From JABWAJ01 sp038323375 (GTDB lineage: Bacteria; Bacteroidota; Bacteroidia; Chitinophagales; Saprospiraceae): a DNA stretch of 64,000 nucleotides. Where the stretch lies: contig JBBQGV010000011.1 of NCBI GenBank assembly GCA_038323375.1, forward strand, positions 26,219 through 90,218. Direction: 5' to 3'. Each line of letters opens with the position of its first letter. Position 1 is the stretch's first letter. Shown one piece after another: positions 52,729-62,351 of this stretch. The position numbers and the translations under genes are program-made. The notes beneath the pieces were generated by a model. It was not told where the DNA came from, ran no database searches, and saw nothing but the letters and a program-made list of their open reading frames with translations.

Positions 52729-53442
52729 TCAATCCATGGTCATCGCCAACGTCGCCATACTCAACTGCACATCCGGCACATCCAGCAGGCGCAGACCACA
52801 GGCTTCCAGGGTGGCACCGGTGGTCAGCACGTCGTCCACCAATAGCACGTGTTTGCCTTTGATGGCCTCCACATCCCCAATGACAAAAGCCTGGGAAATG
52901 TTGTCGAGGCGTTCTTCGCGCGATTTTTGAGTCTGGCTATCAGCATGCACCTTGCGCTGAAGCCCGTTATGCAACCATGGTTTCTGCAGGGTTTCCGACA
53001 ACCCCTGTGCAAAAAGGGCGCTCTGGTTGTAGCCGCGCGCCCATTCTTTTTTAGGATGCAACGGTACCGGCACGATGACATCCACCCGGCTGAACAGCGG
53101 ACTTTCCCGCAGCTCCGCGCCGTACAGTTTGCCCATTTGAATCCCGATTTCCCGCTTGTTTTTGTATTTCAGCCGGTGAATGAGTTGCTGGGTGCGACTG
53201 CCTTTTGCAAAAAAGAAAAAGGCTGCGCCAGCCTCCAACGGCAACCGTCCCCAAAAGCGCTCGGTGAACGGATTTTCTTTGTGCAAATGAAAATTCGTCT
53301 TCGGCAGTTTGTACAGACAGGATACGCAGATGACGTGGCTGCGGGGTGGGGCGTTTTGGCCGCAAGCCGCACAGATGTGGGGGTAGAAGAGGGAAAGGAG
53401 GTCTTTCCAGATGGAAGAATTCGTGTTAGCGGGCTTTTTCAT
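52729..53442 (-). CDS. comF: ComF-family phosphoribosyltransferase-like protein
   Basis: A 237-residue protein with an N-terminal zinc-ribbon-like segment ('HICAACG', 'HVICVSCLYKLP') and a phosphoribosyltransferase domain. The PRPP-binding motif is 'HVLLVDDVLTTGATLEACGL', preceded by 'VIVPVPLHPKKEWARGYNQS' and 'RKVHADSQTQKSREERLDNI'. ComF proteins are linked to DNA uptake/natural transformation, though their enzymatic role is not settled. No other competence gene is adjacent. ATG 53442 suits the family start. Confidence 0.92.
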   Translation of the reverse strand: MKKPANTNSSIWKDLLSLFYPHICAACGQNAPPRSHVICVSCLYKLPKTNFHLHKENPFTERFWGRLPLEAGAAFFFFAKGSRTQQLIHRLKYKNKREIGIQMGKLYGAELRESPLFSRVDVIVPVPLHPKKEWARGYNQSALFAQGLSETLQKPWLHNGLQRKVHADSQTQKSREERLDNISQAFVIGDVEAIKGKHVLLVDDVLTTGATLEACGLRLLDVPDVQLSMATLAMTMD

Positions 53443-53511
53443 ATTTGCTTTTGATTGGTTTAGGAATGAAATTTCTGTTTGATTATGACAGCAAAATAAT
53501 TATTTGCCTTT

Positions 53512-56391
53512 TCACTTTTTTCCTTCCTCTTTAAACATCGGCGCGGTATACTGCTCATACAACCCAAACAAAAATTCGATTCTGCTCAATTCATTGGCGA
53601 AAGGCTGGGGGCGATAACACAAATCAACAGCCTTATCCAAAATCTGGTGCGCTTTCACCAAGTCGGGTGGCATGGTCACTGGATCGTATAAGTCTGCTAA
53701 GCTGCTGGTCGGGTATTTTGCGCGGGTGTCTAAAACGCTTTGCACCGCTGCTTCAACTTTTTGCTTTTGGGCGTCTTTGGGCGAAAGTGGAAAAGGATAG
53801 TTGTTGTAGACTAATGTGTTGGAGTAACTATAGTCGCTTTTCAAACGCCCACAAGTATAGCGCATCCATGCCATGTGCATTTGCGAGGTGAGCATTCCAA
53901 AATGAAAAACAGATGTGTTTGGGGCTACAAAGGTTTTATCCGAAATAATGAAGTCCTTATCCAGATAGGCTATCGGTATGTATTTTCTGTTTTCAGAGGA
54001 AACTTTGGGGAGGAGCACAAAATCCCAATCAGGTTGGCGTTCCTCTGCAAAAAGATAGGGAAGATCAGCCATTTTTTTTGTTCCTGGCCGGGTACTGTTT
54101 TCCCTGAATGCTTTAACCTGTTTGAATCGCTGTTGAAACTCTGTTATATTCCTGAACTCATTTGGAGACACCTTTTTCAGCCAAATGCACCAACGCTCAA
54201 TGTTATTGATGAAATCGTCGCCACTTATAAACCGCCTGAAAAAGCGTTCTGATTCATGGCTTTTTTTTGCCAATTCCTCCTTTTCATCTTTTGATAAAAT
54301 CAAAAAACCGCCGTCGCGTGCGGCTGAACCGGATTGCATTTTGGGCACATTGCATATTGGTGTGGAAATGGATTGAAGATACACGTCGTTCCCCTCTACA
54401 AGATAAGGGTTTATATTTCCAACCTTTCTTTCTGTCGGCTCACCTTTGATGTGTCCATAGTCAAATAGACGCTTTTCATTTACGTCAAAAGCAGCAAAAC
54501 CAATGATTACACAGTGAACAGCGGCATTCCCTTTTGCCTCATTTTTCCAACTAAATGTGCGGTGCGCGAAATGGATTTTTACTTTATAAAAATTGAACAA
54601 AACGCTCCACAACACGCCTACTTGCTCGCCTTGCGAAATACTGTTGGTGCTGACAAATGCCACTTTGGTACGTGTGTTTTGGATGTACTGGGCAGCTTTC
54701 AAATACCAAGCCGCTACATAGTCCAACATACCAAAGGAGTTAACCCCACGAAAAAGGTAGGCCATATCTTCCTTCTGCCCAACGGATTGATACGCAGTTC
54801 CAATGAACGGCGGGTTGCCCAAAATGTAGTCGAAGCCTGCTCCACCGTTGGCCGAGACGCTGGTAACAGGCGCATTTTCGACAGAAAACAGGTTAACTTG
54901 TTTGGCAAAAACATTCACGGTCTGATAATGCGTTTCCGGCTCATTCACCTGAAAGATGTTCACCTCATCAGCGTTCATATCGTACACGGATGCGCTGCGA
55001 ATTGCCTGCCAGTCTATGCGCAAAGCGTTCCCATGCACGATTTTCGCAGATTTTACCAGCGGCAACCGCACGAAATATTGCCCAAATTCATCCGATACTT
55101 TCAGGTTCATTTGGTGATCCATCAGCCACATCGCCACCTCCGCCACACGCGCCGGAAACTCATCGTATTCGATGCCTGCAAATTGGTCAACGTCCACCAG
55201 GATAATTTCCCGAACATCCAAAAAGCCTTGTCCGCTTTTGTTCAATTCGCGTAAAATCAGGAGTTCCAGTTCGCGCAGTTCCCGGTACGAAATGATCAGG
55301 AAGTTGCCACAACCACAGGCGGGGTCGAGGAAATGCAATGCGGCGATTTTGCGGTGCAGTTCGTTCAGGCGGTTGCGGTTGCCTTTGGCCTTTTCAAATT
55401 CAGCATATAAATCATCTAAAAACAGGGGCTTAATAACTTTTTGAATATTTTTCTCCGACGTATAATGCGCCCCCAGATTGCGCCGCTCTTTGGGATTCAT
55501 AACTGCCTGAAACATCGAGCCGAAGATAGCCGGGGAAATTTTGCTCCAATTGAGCGCACAGCACCAAAGCAGGTTTTCCCGCATTTTGGAGTCAAAGGCT
55601 GCTATTGGAAGGTTTTCTTCAAATAGTTTGCCATTTACAAACGGGAATGCAGCCAGCGTCTCATCCAGCGTTTTAAACCGCTTATCCGATGGGGTATTTA
55701 GCGTTTGGAACAATTGGGCCAATTGTAAAGCCAGGTCGCTGCCGTCGGGGTTGGTGTAGCTGTCCACCAATTCCTGAAATTGGGTGCGCTCAAAAATGCC
55801 CGTATCTTCTGCGAACAGGCAAAACAACACCCGCACCAAATACACTTCCAAAGCGTGGCCGGTGTAGCCCGCTTCTTCCAAACGGTCGTGTAACCGCCCC
55901 ATGCGTTCGGCGGCCTCTATATTTACCGGGTCTTCGTCTTTGTAGGTACGCTTCTGATACCCGGCAATGAACCCGAACAGGTGGACGTGGGCGACAAATT
56001 CGTGCAGTTTAAATTCGTGGATGTCGCCCGTATCGAGGTCGTGGAGCCGGAATCGCTCAAAGTCAGAAATGAGGATGTATTTGGGTAATTCGTGTTCTTT
56101 CAGGCCAGGAAAATAGTCTTTGGCTTGCTGAAAGGCTTTGTCTAAATCTCTACCCCTTGATTTATGTTCCACCAAAATTACGCCTTTCCAAAGCAAGTCA
56201 ATAAAGCCCTGTTTGTGGTCGCCCTTGCGCACGGCTGCCTCAAAAGTGGCTACCCGACGGCGCGACAGGTCGAAGACATGAAAGAAGCCATCCCAAAATG
56301 ACTTGGCTTCGGCATCTTCGCTGCTTTCGTGCTCCCATTCTTTGGAAAAGGCAAGGGCGCGGGCTTTTATTTCGTTCCAACTTAGGGGCAT
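53512..56391 (-). CDS. Single-chain restriction-modification enzyme (type IIL, MmeI-like)
   Basis: A 959-residue enzyme combining endonuclease, methyltransferase and target recognition. Residues about 60-85 carry a PD-ExK-like nuclease site ('GFIDLLWKGVILVEHKSRGR'). After a helical spacer, the N6-adenine methyltransferase has motif I 'LDPACGCGNFLIISYREL' (about 355) and motif IV 'YILGNPPFIGT' (about 527). The C-terminal target-recognition domain includes 'RLKSDYSYSNTLVYNNYPFP', a hallmark of MmeI relatives. I chose ATG 56391 (MPLSWNEI); a TTG at 56415 would overlap the mutase stop. All catalytic motifs look intact. In MmeI-type systems one polypeptide both restricts and protects, so no separate methylase is needed. 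The recognition site cannot be read from sequence. Confidence 0.88.
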   Translation of the reverse strand: MPLSWNEIKARALAFSKEWEHESSEDAEAKSFWDGFFHVFDLSRRRVATFEAAVRKGDHKQGFIDLLWKGVILVEHKSRGRDLDKAFQQAKDYFPGLKEHELPKYILISDFERFRLHDLDTGDIHEFKLHEFVAHVHLFGFIAGYQKRTYKDEDPVNIEAAERMGRLHDRLEEAGYTGHALEVYLVRVLFCLFAEDTGIFERTQFQELVDSYTNPDGSDLALQLAQLFQTLNTPSDKRFKTLDETLAAFPFVNGKLFEENLPIAAFDSKMRENLLWCCALNWSKISPAIFGSMFQAVMNPKERRNLGAHYTSEKNIQKVIKPLFLDDLYAEFEKAKGNRNRLNELHRKIAALHFLDPACGCGNFLIISYRELRELELLILRELNKSGQGFLDVREIILVDVDQFAGIEYDEFPARVAEVAMWLMDHQMNLKVSDEFGQYFVRLPLVKSAKIVHGNALRIDWQAIRSASVYDMNADEVNIFQVNEPETHYQTVNVFAKQVNLFSVENAPVTSVSANGGAGFDYILGNPPFIGTAYQSVGQKEDMAYLFRGVNSFGMLDYVAAWYLKAAQYIQNTRTKVAFVSTNSISQGEQVGVLWSVLFNFYKVKIHFAHRTFSWKNEAKGNAAVHCVIIGFAAFDVNEKRLFDYGHIKGEPTERKVGNINPYLVEGNDVYLQSISTPICNVPKMQSGSAARDGGFLILSKDEKEELAKKSHESERFFRRFISGDDFINNIERWCIWLKKVSPNEFRNITEFQQRFKQVKAFRENSTRPGTKKMADLPYLFAEERQPDWDFVLLPKVSSENRKYIPIAYLDKDFIISDKTFVAPNTSVFHFGMLTSQMHMAWMRYTCGRLKSDYSYSNTLVYNNYPFPLSPKDAQKQKVEAAVQSVLDTRAKYPTSSLADLYDPVTMPPDLVKAHQILDKAVDLCYRPQPFANELSRIEFLFGLYEQYTAPMFKEEGKK

Positions 56392-56411
56392 GAGGGTATA
56401 TTTTCTAATGA

Positions 56412-58538
56412 TCAACTCACTTCTATCAACACCTCCAAAATCTGCTGCGCCGCCACCGGAATCTTCGTGCCGGGGCCAAAAATCCCCGCCACGCCGTGTT
56501 CATACAGGAATTCGTAATCCTGGGGCGGCACCACGCCGCCGACAATCACTAAAATATCCGGGCGGCCTAATTTTTCCAATTCCTCAATCGTTTGCGGAAC
56601 CAGCGTTTTGTGGCCTGCTGCTAAGGAAGAAATCCCGAGGATGTGTACATCGTTTTCCGCAGCCTGGCGGGCCGCTTCGGCAGGAGTTTGAAACAAAGGG
56701 CCGATGTCTACGTCGAAGCCGAGGTCGGCAAAACTGGTGGCGATAATTTTTGCACCGCGGTCGTGGCCGTCCTGGCCCAATTTGGCCACCATGATGCGGG
56801 GGCGGCGGCCATCCATTTCCGCAAAGCGGTCGGCCAAAGCTCGTGCCCGCTTAAAATCTTCGTCGTCGGCCGCTTCGCCTGCATAGACGCCGGAAACGGA
56901 TTTGGTGGTGGCGACGTAGCGTCCGAATTTTCGTTCCATGGCATAAGATATTTCTCCGAGCGTGGCGCGCAACCGAGCCGCTTCGATGGCAAATTCCAGC
57001 AGATTGCCTTCCCCCGTTGCGGCGCATTGGTAAATGGCTTCGAGCGCGGCCTGCACCGCCACTTCATTCCGGTTGGCTTTCACCCGCTGCAAGCCTTGTA
57101 ATTGTGCGTCGCGAACGGCGGTGTTGTCCACTTCGAGCAACTCAAAAGGTTCTTCGTCGTTGGTTTGGAAAACATTGACTCCAACAATAAAATCCTTGCC
57201 GCTGTCAATGCGGGCTTGTTTGCGGGCAGCGGCTTCTTCGATGCGCAATTTGGGCAAACCTTCCTCAATGGCTTTGGTCATACCGCCCAGCGCTTCCACT
57301 TCTTCGATCAGCTCCCAGGCGCGGTTGGCCAATTCCGCCGTCAAATGCTCAACGTGGTACGAACCTGCCCAGGGATCCACGGCGTGGCAGATGCCGGTTT
57401 CTTGTTGCAGGTACAACTGGGTGTCGCGGGCAATTTTTGCCGAAAAATCGGTGGGCAAAGCCAGCGCCTCGTCCAGCGCATTGGTGTGCATAGATTGCGT
57501 TCCGCCGAGCGCCGCAGCTAAAGCTTCCACGCAGGTGCGCGCCACGTTGTTGTATGGATCCTGTTCGGTGAGGCTCCAGCCTGAAGTCTGGCAATGGGCA
57601 CGCAAGGCCAGCGATTTTGGGTTGGTTGGCTTGAATTGCTGCACGATTTTAGCCCAAAGCATCCTTCCGGCGCGCATTTTGGCAATTTCCATAAAATGGT
57701 TCATGCCGATGCCCCAGAAGAAAGACAGGCGCGGCGCAAAATCGTCAATACTCAACCCTACCTTCAATCCGGCGCGGAGGTATTCTAATCCGTCGGCTAA
57801 GGTGTAAGCCAGTTCGATATCTGCCGTGCCGCCAGCTTCCTGAATGTGGTAGCCACTGATGCTGATGGAGTTGAAGCGCGGCATGTTTTTGGCCGCAAAG
57901 GCAAAAATATCGGCAATGATGCGCATGGAAGGCTCGGGCGGGTAGATGTAGGTGTTGCGCACCATGAATTCTTTCAGAATGTCGTTTTGGATGGTGCCGT
58001 TGAGTTGTTCGGGTTTGAAACCTTGTTCTTCGGCTGCCACGAGGTAGAACGCCATAATAGGAATGACTGCCCCGTTCATGGTCATGGACACGGACATTTT
58101 ATCTAACGGAATTTCGTCAAACAGCGCTTTCATGTCCTCTACCGTATCTATGGCAACTCCGGCTTTGCCCACATCGCCGGTCACGCGCTCGTGGTCGGAG
58201 TCGTAGCCCCGGTGCGTGGCGAGGTCAAAGGCAACGGAAAGCCCCATTTGCCCCTGGGCCAAGTTGCGCCGGTAAAATGCATTACTTTCCTGTGCGGTGG
58301 AAAAACCTGCGTATTGCCGGATGGTCCAGGCTTGTAATGCGTACATGGAGGAATAAGGGCCGCGCAAAAAAGGCGCAATACCCGCTGCGTAACGCAAGTG
58401 GAGGTGGTTTTTGGCAACCGGAACCGTGGGCGCAGCGATTTTTTCCGGCGTTTGCCAAAGGTGGGGTTCGCCTTCGGCAGTGTTCAGGCCGAGCCAGTCC
58501 CGTGAAAAAGTGAGTTTGCTGAAATCCGGACGCTGCAT
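56412..58538 (-). CDS. scpA: Methylmalonyl-CoA mutase, single-chain
   Basis: Adenosylcobalamin enzyme interconverting succinyl-CoA and (R)-methylmalonyl-CoA. The product is 708 residues from ATG 58538 (MQRPDFSKLTFSRDWLGL); the open frame upstream to 58709 is non-conserved. The catalytic barrel has 'GPYSSMYALQAWTIRQYAGF', 'DLATHRGYDSDHERVTGDVG', 'VSMTMNGAVIPIMAFYLVAA'. The C-terminal B12 domain has the DxHxxG signature 'AKLGQDGHDRGAKIIATSF', then 'ILGISSLAAGHKTLVP' and 'IVGGVVPPQDYEFLYEHGVA'. No small (mutA) subunit gene lies upstream within 800 bases, so a homodimeric form is probable. Its TGA is 18 bases before the restriction enzyme ATG. Confidence 0.94.
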   Translation of the reverse strand: MQRPDFSKLTFSRDWLGLNTAEGEPHLWQTPEKIAAPTVPVAKNHLHLRYAAGIAPFLRGPYSSMYALQAWTIRQYAGFSTAQESNAFYRRNLAQGQMGLSVAFDLATHRGYDSDHERVTGDVGKAGVAIDTVEDMKALFDEIPLDKMSVSMTMNGAVIPIMAFYLVAAEEQGFKPEQLNGTIQNDILKEFMVRNTYIYPPEPSMRIIADIFAFAAKNMPRFNSISISGYHIQEAGGTADIELAYTLADGLEYLRAGLKVGLSIDDFAPRLSFFWGIGMNHFMEIAKMRAGRMLWAKIVQQFKPTNPKSLALRAHCQTSGWSLTEQDPYNNVARTCVEALAAALGGTQSMHTNALDEALALPTDFSAKIARDTQLYLQQETGICHAVDPWAGSYHVEHLTAELANRAWELIEEVEALGGMTKAIEEGLPKLRIEEAAARKQARIDSGKDFIVGVNVFQTNDEEPFELLEVDNTAVRDAQLQGLQRVKANRNEVAVQAALEAIYQCAATGEGNLLEFAIEAARLRATLGEISYAMERKFGRYVATTKSVSGVYAGEAADDEDFKRARALADRFAEMDGRRPRIMVAKLGQDGHDRGAKIIATSFADLGFDVDIGPLFQTPAEAARQAAENDVHILGISSLAAGHKTLVPQTIEELEKLGRPDILVIVGGVVPPQDYEFLYEHGVAGIFGPGTKIPVAAQQILEVLIEVS

Positions 58539-59035
58539 GAGGGGAGGATTAAAATTCGTTGAATTAAATTGGGGCTTAATGTACGGATATTCCCGGTTTT
58601 TTGAGTACGAAGTGCTGAAAAAATTTAAAGGGTGGAGGTGGAGGTTGTCGGATGCTTTTTCGAGCGCGAAAAAAAGACCTGTATTTGGATGAAAATCTAT
58701 AAAAAGCAAGAAACATCCCGAATTTCGGTTAGTAGTCCCGATGGAACCAAGCTCAAGAGGAAATGAGATATTTCCTATTTATAGCACATCCCGACAATGC
58801 ACAAAACTTGGCGACTCGCAGCATAACAGAAAAAACAATTGACTACTTTTAGAATGGCTTCGCGGGTTTTTAAATATTAAAACAAATTGGTCATCATAAG
58901 ATTGCGATAATTCGTATTGAAGATGAATGGGCATACCGTCATTGGGAAAGGTGGTCTTTTTTGAGATGTCTGGCAAAAATGACTGACCTGTTCCGTTAAT
59001 TTTTAACTTTTCATTAAAGTTTCAACCCCGACCCT

Positions 59036-59245
59036 TAGGAACATCGCAATAATAAGTTCGCGTTTTCGGCGTGGGGATTTTTCCAGCGGACAAGGCGCAA
59101 GAAGGGAGCGTAGCCAAAGCTACGTAACCGACGAAGGCAATTGCGCCGACTGAAAGCAATTGCGGGAAGTCCGGTGGGAAACGCAAGTTCGGCGTAGCCA
59201 AAAGCCACCGCCCAAATCGGGAAGTTATTATTTCGGCGTTCCTTA
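59036..59245. repeat. MITE-like element, family A-like ends with a different body (copy 4)
   Basis: Ends TAGGAACATCGCAATAATAA and, on the other strand from 59245, AAGGAACGCCGAAATAATAA are inverted relatives of family A ends. The body differs: a long palindrome holds 'gggagcgtagccaaagctac' and 'gtaaccgacg', flanked by 'ggcgcaag' and 'ttgcgcc'. The same core, reversed, is in the element at 42282. It lies in the 786-base gap between scpA and ung; the remainder (58539-59033) shows no gene I can support. Confidence 0.65.
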
Positions 59246-59324
59246 CCCTCTCTGTTGCTTCTGTTTACCGGCTCGGTATCCGAATTTTTCAGAAATGATT
59301 GAAGAATTAATAGATATTCCTGTC

Positions 59325-59993
59325 TTACGCCCACTCCACCGGCGTCAAGCCATGCGCTTCCAAATAAGCATTCGCTTTTGAAAAGTGCTTGCAGCCAAAA
59401 AAAGCGCCGCCGGCTAATGGGGAAGGGTGGGCCGCTTCGAGGATGAGGTGCCGCGAAGCATCAATCAGTTCCTTTTTTTTGCGCGCAAAATTCCCCCAAA
59501 GCATAAAAACCAAATGTTCGCGTTGCTCTGAAAGTTTGCGAATGACTGCATCGGTAAAATTTTGCCAGCCGATGTGTTGATGCGATTGGGCTTGTTTGTG
59601 TTCCACAGTGAGCATAGCGTTGAGCAAAAACACGCCCTGTGTCGCCCAGGAGCTGAGGTCGCCGTGAGCAGGGATTGGCGTGCCAACATCGGCGTTCAGT
59701 TCTTTATAAATATTTTTCAGGGAAGGAGGAGTCGCCACGCCACGCGGCACGGAAAAAGACAAGCCCACCGCTTCGCCGGGATTGTGGTAGGGATCCTGCC
59801 CCAGGATGACCACCTTGACCTGTTCAAAAGGTGTGCTGTCGAAGGCATTAAAGATAAGTGGACCGGGGGGATAAATGACCTTACCGGCTTCTTTTTCGCG
59901 TCGCAAAAAAGAAGCGATGGCCTGAAAATAAGGCTGATCAAATTCGTTTTCCAGAACCGCTTTCCAGCTTGGGTCTATTTTTACGTTGCTCAT
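59325..59993 (-). CDS. ung: Uracil-DNA glycosylase
   Basis: Family 1 UDG that removes uracil from DNA for base-excision repair. The 222 residues include the water-activating motif 'VVILGQDPYHNPGEAVGLSF', 'PPSLKNIYKEL', 'GVFLLNAMLTVEHKQAQSHQ', 'LVFMLWGNFARKK', and the DNA-intercalating loop 'EAAHPSPLAGGAFFGCKHFS'. All key residues are present. It is 11 bases downstream of the fused E1 gene on the same strand, so probably the last gene of that transcript, though functionally unrelated. Confidence 0.97.
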   Translation of the reverse strand: MSNVKIDPSWKAVLENEFDQPYFQAIASFLRREKEAGKVIYPPGPLIFNAFDSTPFEQVKVVILGQDPYHNPGEAVGLSFSVPRGVATPPSLKNIYKELNADVGTPIPAHGDLSSWATQGVFLLNAMLTVEHKQAQSHQHIGWQNFTDAVIRKLSEQREHLVFMLWGNFARKKKELIDASRHLILEAAHPSPLAGGAFFGCKHFSKANAYLEAHGLTPVEWA

Positions 59994-60004
59994 CTGTATG
60001 CTGT

Positions 60005-62074
60005 TTAATAAGCCAGCATTTCCTCAACCGCCACCGCCACTTTTTCAATAGAAAGTACCATCGTGCGCTCCAGCGTTTCGTTCAGCGGGATAGCCGGCAT
60101 GTTTTCGGAGCCGATTGTGCGCACTGGCGCGTCTAAGTATTCAAAACAGCGTTCCGAGATGCGGGCAGCGATGCTTTGCGCAAACGTGTTGTTCACCGGT
60201 TCTTCTGTCACGACCAGCACTTTGCCGTGCAGGCGGGCTTGCTCGTAAATTGCGGTTTCGTCTAACGGAAAAAGCGTGCGCAGGTCAAGGATCGAAAGCC
60301 GGCCTTCAAAACCTTTGGCGACATTCAGCGCCCAGTGAACGCCCATGCCGTACGTGACAATCAGCAGCGACTCGCCTTTATTTACAGCGGTTTCGGATGC
60401 TTCCAACGCCAGCCGCGCTTTGCCGAAAGGCACCACATAATTTTCATCCGGTTCAACGCTGCGCGCCGCTTCCGTACCGCGCACTTTCGACCAGTACAAG
60501 CCTTTGTGCTCAAAAATGACCACCGGATTTGGGTCGTACCAGGCTGATTTCAATAAACCTTTCAAATCGGCACCATTACTCGGGTAGGCAATTTTGATGC
60601 CCCGGATATTGGTCAGCACCGATTCTACGCTGGAGGAGTGGTAAGGCCCGCCACTACCATACGCGCCGATCGGCACGCGCAGCACCATGCTCACCGGCCA
60701 TTTGCCATTGCTTAGGTAGCAGGAACGGCTGACTTCGGCAAATAGCTGGTTCAGTCCCGGCCAGATATAATCGGCAAACTGGACTTCCACAATGGGTTTC
60801 AACCCCACTGCCGACATCCCAACCGTGCTGCCAATGATGAATGCTTCCTGAATCGGAGTATTAAAAACGCGGTGATCGCCGAATTTTTGGGCTAAGGTGG
60901 CAGCTTCGCGAAACACGCCGCCGAGCCTGCCGCCCACATCCTGCCCGTAGAGGAGGCACTCGGGATGCTGGCGCATCAATTCCTCGATGGCAAAAAGCGC
61001 ACAATCCACCATCACGACGGGTTGTCCGCCTTTCGGTTCGCGGATGCCGCGCTCTTCGAGGATGGTGGTCGGAGCGAAGTCGTGGGTAAATAAATCTTCC
61101 GGACGGGGGTCTTCTGCGGCTTTCGCCAATTCGAAGTCCGACAACACCGTTTGCCGTACCTCGCTTTCAATTTTTGTCAGGGTTGACTTGTCAATACCCG
61201 CTTCCCGTAGCCGTTCCCGCAATTGCGGAAAAGGGTCGCGTTGCTGATGTTCCTCCAGATCATCACGATACCATTCCTTCCGAACGCCACTGGTGTGGTG
61301 GTTAAGCAAGGGCACGCGGGCATGCACCAGAAATGGGCGGCGTTCCTCGCGAATTACTGCCAAAACCTCCTGAAAGGTCGAATAACAGGCTTGAAAATCG
61401 CTGCCGTCTATGCTGATCGCTTCCAAACCTTTGAATCCGGCAGCGTATTCCGCAGCGTTTTGTGCGCGGGTTTCGGCGGCATTTGCAGAAATGTCCCAGC
61501 CGTTGTCCTGCACTAAGTATAGGATAGGGAATTGGCGCAAAGCCGCCATTTGAAAAGCTTCCGCCACTTCTCCTTCCGTGACGGCAGCATCGCCCAGCGA
61601 GCAGACGACCACCGGATTGTCGGCGCTTTTTGGCGAAAGCCCCATCCTTTCCCGGTATTGAACCCCCATGGCAACCCCCGTGGTTGGGATGGCCTGCATG
61701 CCGGTGGCGGAAGACTGGTGCGGAATTTTGGGCTTGTCGGCGTCGCGCAGGCTGGGATGGCAATAATACGTGCGGCCACCGCTGAAGGGGTCGTCGCGTT
61801 TGGCCATCAACTGCAACATCAGGTCGTAAGGGCGCATGCCGATGCCAAGCAGCATGGCGTCGTCGCGGTAATAAGGTGCCAGCCAGTCTTGGGGCAGCAA
61901 CTGCATGCTCAACGCCAATTGAACCGCTTCATGGCCGCGCGAGGTGGCGTGCACGTATTTGGAGGAAAATTTGAAATTTTCCTCGTAAACCTCGGTCATG
62001 GCTTTTGCAGTCGCCATGAGGCGGAAGGCGCGAAGGAGCGTTTTTTTATCGGTAATGGTTTGTATATTGGTCAT
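60005..62074 (-). CDS. Fused 2-oxoacid dehydrogenase E1 alpha/beta subunits
   Basis: A 689-residue E1 with both thiamine-diphosphate subunits in one chain, as in many Bacteroidota branched-chain 2-oxoacid (or pyruvate) dehydrogenases. The alpha part (1 to about 330) has 'YYRDDAMLLGIGM' and the TPP motif in 'VVCSLGDAAVTEGEVAEAFQ'; the usual GDG is GDA. The beta part (about 345 onward) has 'CLLYGQDVGGRLGGVFREAA', 'PIQEAFIIGSTVGMSAVGLK', 'PIVEVQFADYIWPGLNQLFA', 'RVPIGAYGSGGPYHSSSVES' and 'VVTEEPVNNTFAQSIAARIS'. E2 and E3 are not in the window. It forms an operon with a small protein and an enoyl-CoA hydratase-like gene, suggesting branched-chain amino-acid breakdown, as does the nearby mutase. 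Confidence 0.92.
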   Translation of the reverse strand: MTNIQTITDKKTLLRAFRLMATAKAMTEVYEENFKFSSKYVHATSRGHEAVQLALSMQLLPQDWLAPYYRDDAMLLGIGMRPYDLMLQLMAKRDDPFSGGRTYYCHPSLRDADKPKIPHQSSATGMQAIPTTGVAMGVQYRERMGLSPKSADNPVVVCSLGDAAVTEGEVAEAFQMAALRQFPILYLVQDNGWDISANAAETRAQNAAEYAAGFKGLEAISIDGSDFQACYSTFQEVLAVIREERRPFLVHARVPLLNHHTSGVRKEWYRDDLEEHQQRDPFPQLRERLREAGIDKSTLTKIESEVRQTVLSDFELAKAAEDPRPEDLFTHDFAPTTILEERGIREPKGGQPVVMVDCALFAIEELMRQHPECLLYGQDVGGRLGGVFREAATLAQKFGDHRVFNTPIQEAFIIGSTVGMSAVGLKPIVEVQFADYIWPGLNQLFAEVSRSCYLSNGKWPVSMVLRVPIGAYGSGGPYHSSSVESVLTNIRGIKIAYPSNGADLKGLLKSAWYDPNPVVIFEHKGLYWSKVRGTEAARSVEPDENYVVPFGKARLALEASETAVNKGESLLIVTYGMGVHWALNVAKGFEGRLSILDLRTLFPLDETAIYEQARLHGKVLVVTEEPVNNTFAQSIAARISERCFEYLDAPVRTIGSENMPAIPLNETLERTMVLSIEKVAVAVEEMLAY

Positions 62075-62087
62075 GGCTTAATTCATA

Positions 62088-62351
62088 TTACAAAAAATCT
62101 CCCGGCAGTTCATCCAACGCCTTTACAAACCGCTCCCTGTTGAAAGGCGCATCCGACTCCAATGCAGCATATACTTCATGGGCAATACAAATCGCAAGCA
62201 TATTCATGGCGTCGCGCTCCGGAATGCCTTCCGAAATCAGGCGCTTCAAGGTTTGCGCCGTTTCGGGCGGGTCATTTTTTTTTAACTGTTCATGCACTAC
62301 ATTGAGGAAAAGACCCTGCAATACCTGTGTATCTTCTTTAGGTTCTTTCAT
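62088..62351 (-). CDS. Small conserved helical protein of unknown function
   Basis: An 87-residue acidic helical protein ('VLQGLFLNVVHEQLKKNDPP', 'TLKRLISEGIPERDAMNMLA', 'ICIAHEVYAALESDAPFNRE'). Its ATG overlaps the stop of the upstream enoyl-CoA hydratase gene (ATGA), and it ends 13 bases before the E1 gene, so it is translated as part of that operon. I do not recognise a characterised family. The regular helix pattern suggests a small partner or assembly factor, but nothing shows which. Confidence 0.75.
   Translation of the reverse strand: MKEPKEDTQVLQGLFLNVVHEQLKKNDPPETAQTLKRLISEGIPERDAMNMLAICIAHEVYAALESDAPFNRERFVKALDELPGDFL

Noticed and set aside
56412..58538. A cobalamin riboswitch upstream of the mutase
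   Set aside because: I looked for a B12-box-like sequence in 58539-59033 and saw none.
58539..58709. A 57-codon N-terminal extension of methylmalonyl-CoA mutase
   Set aside because: The sequence is unlike any mutase and rich in Phe/Asn; the family start fits ATG 58538.
58779..58976. A 65-codon minus-strand frame between scpA and ung
   Set aside because: No recognisable domain or ribosome-binding context. It could be a gene remnant ('HLQYELSQSYDDQFVLIFKN'), but the evidence is too thin to annotate.
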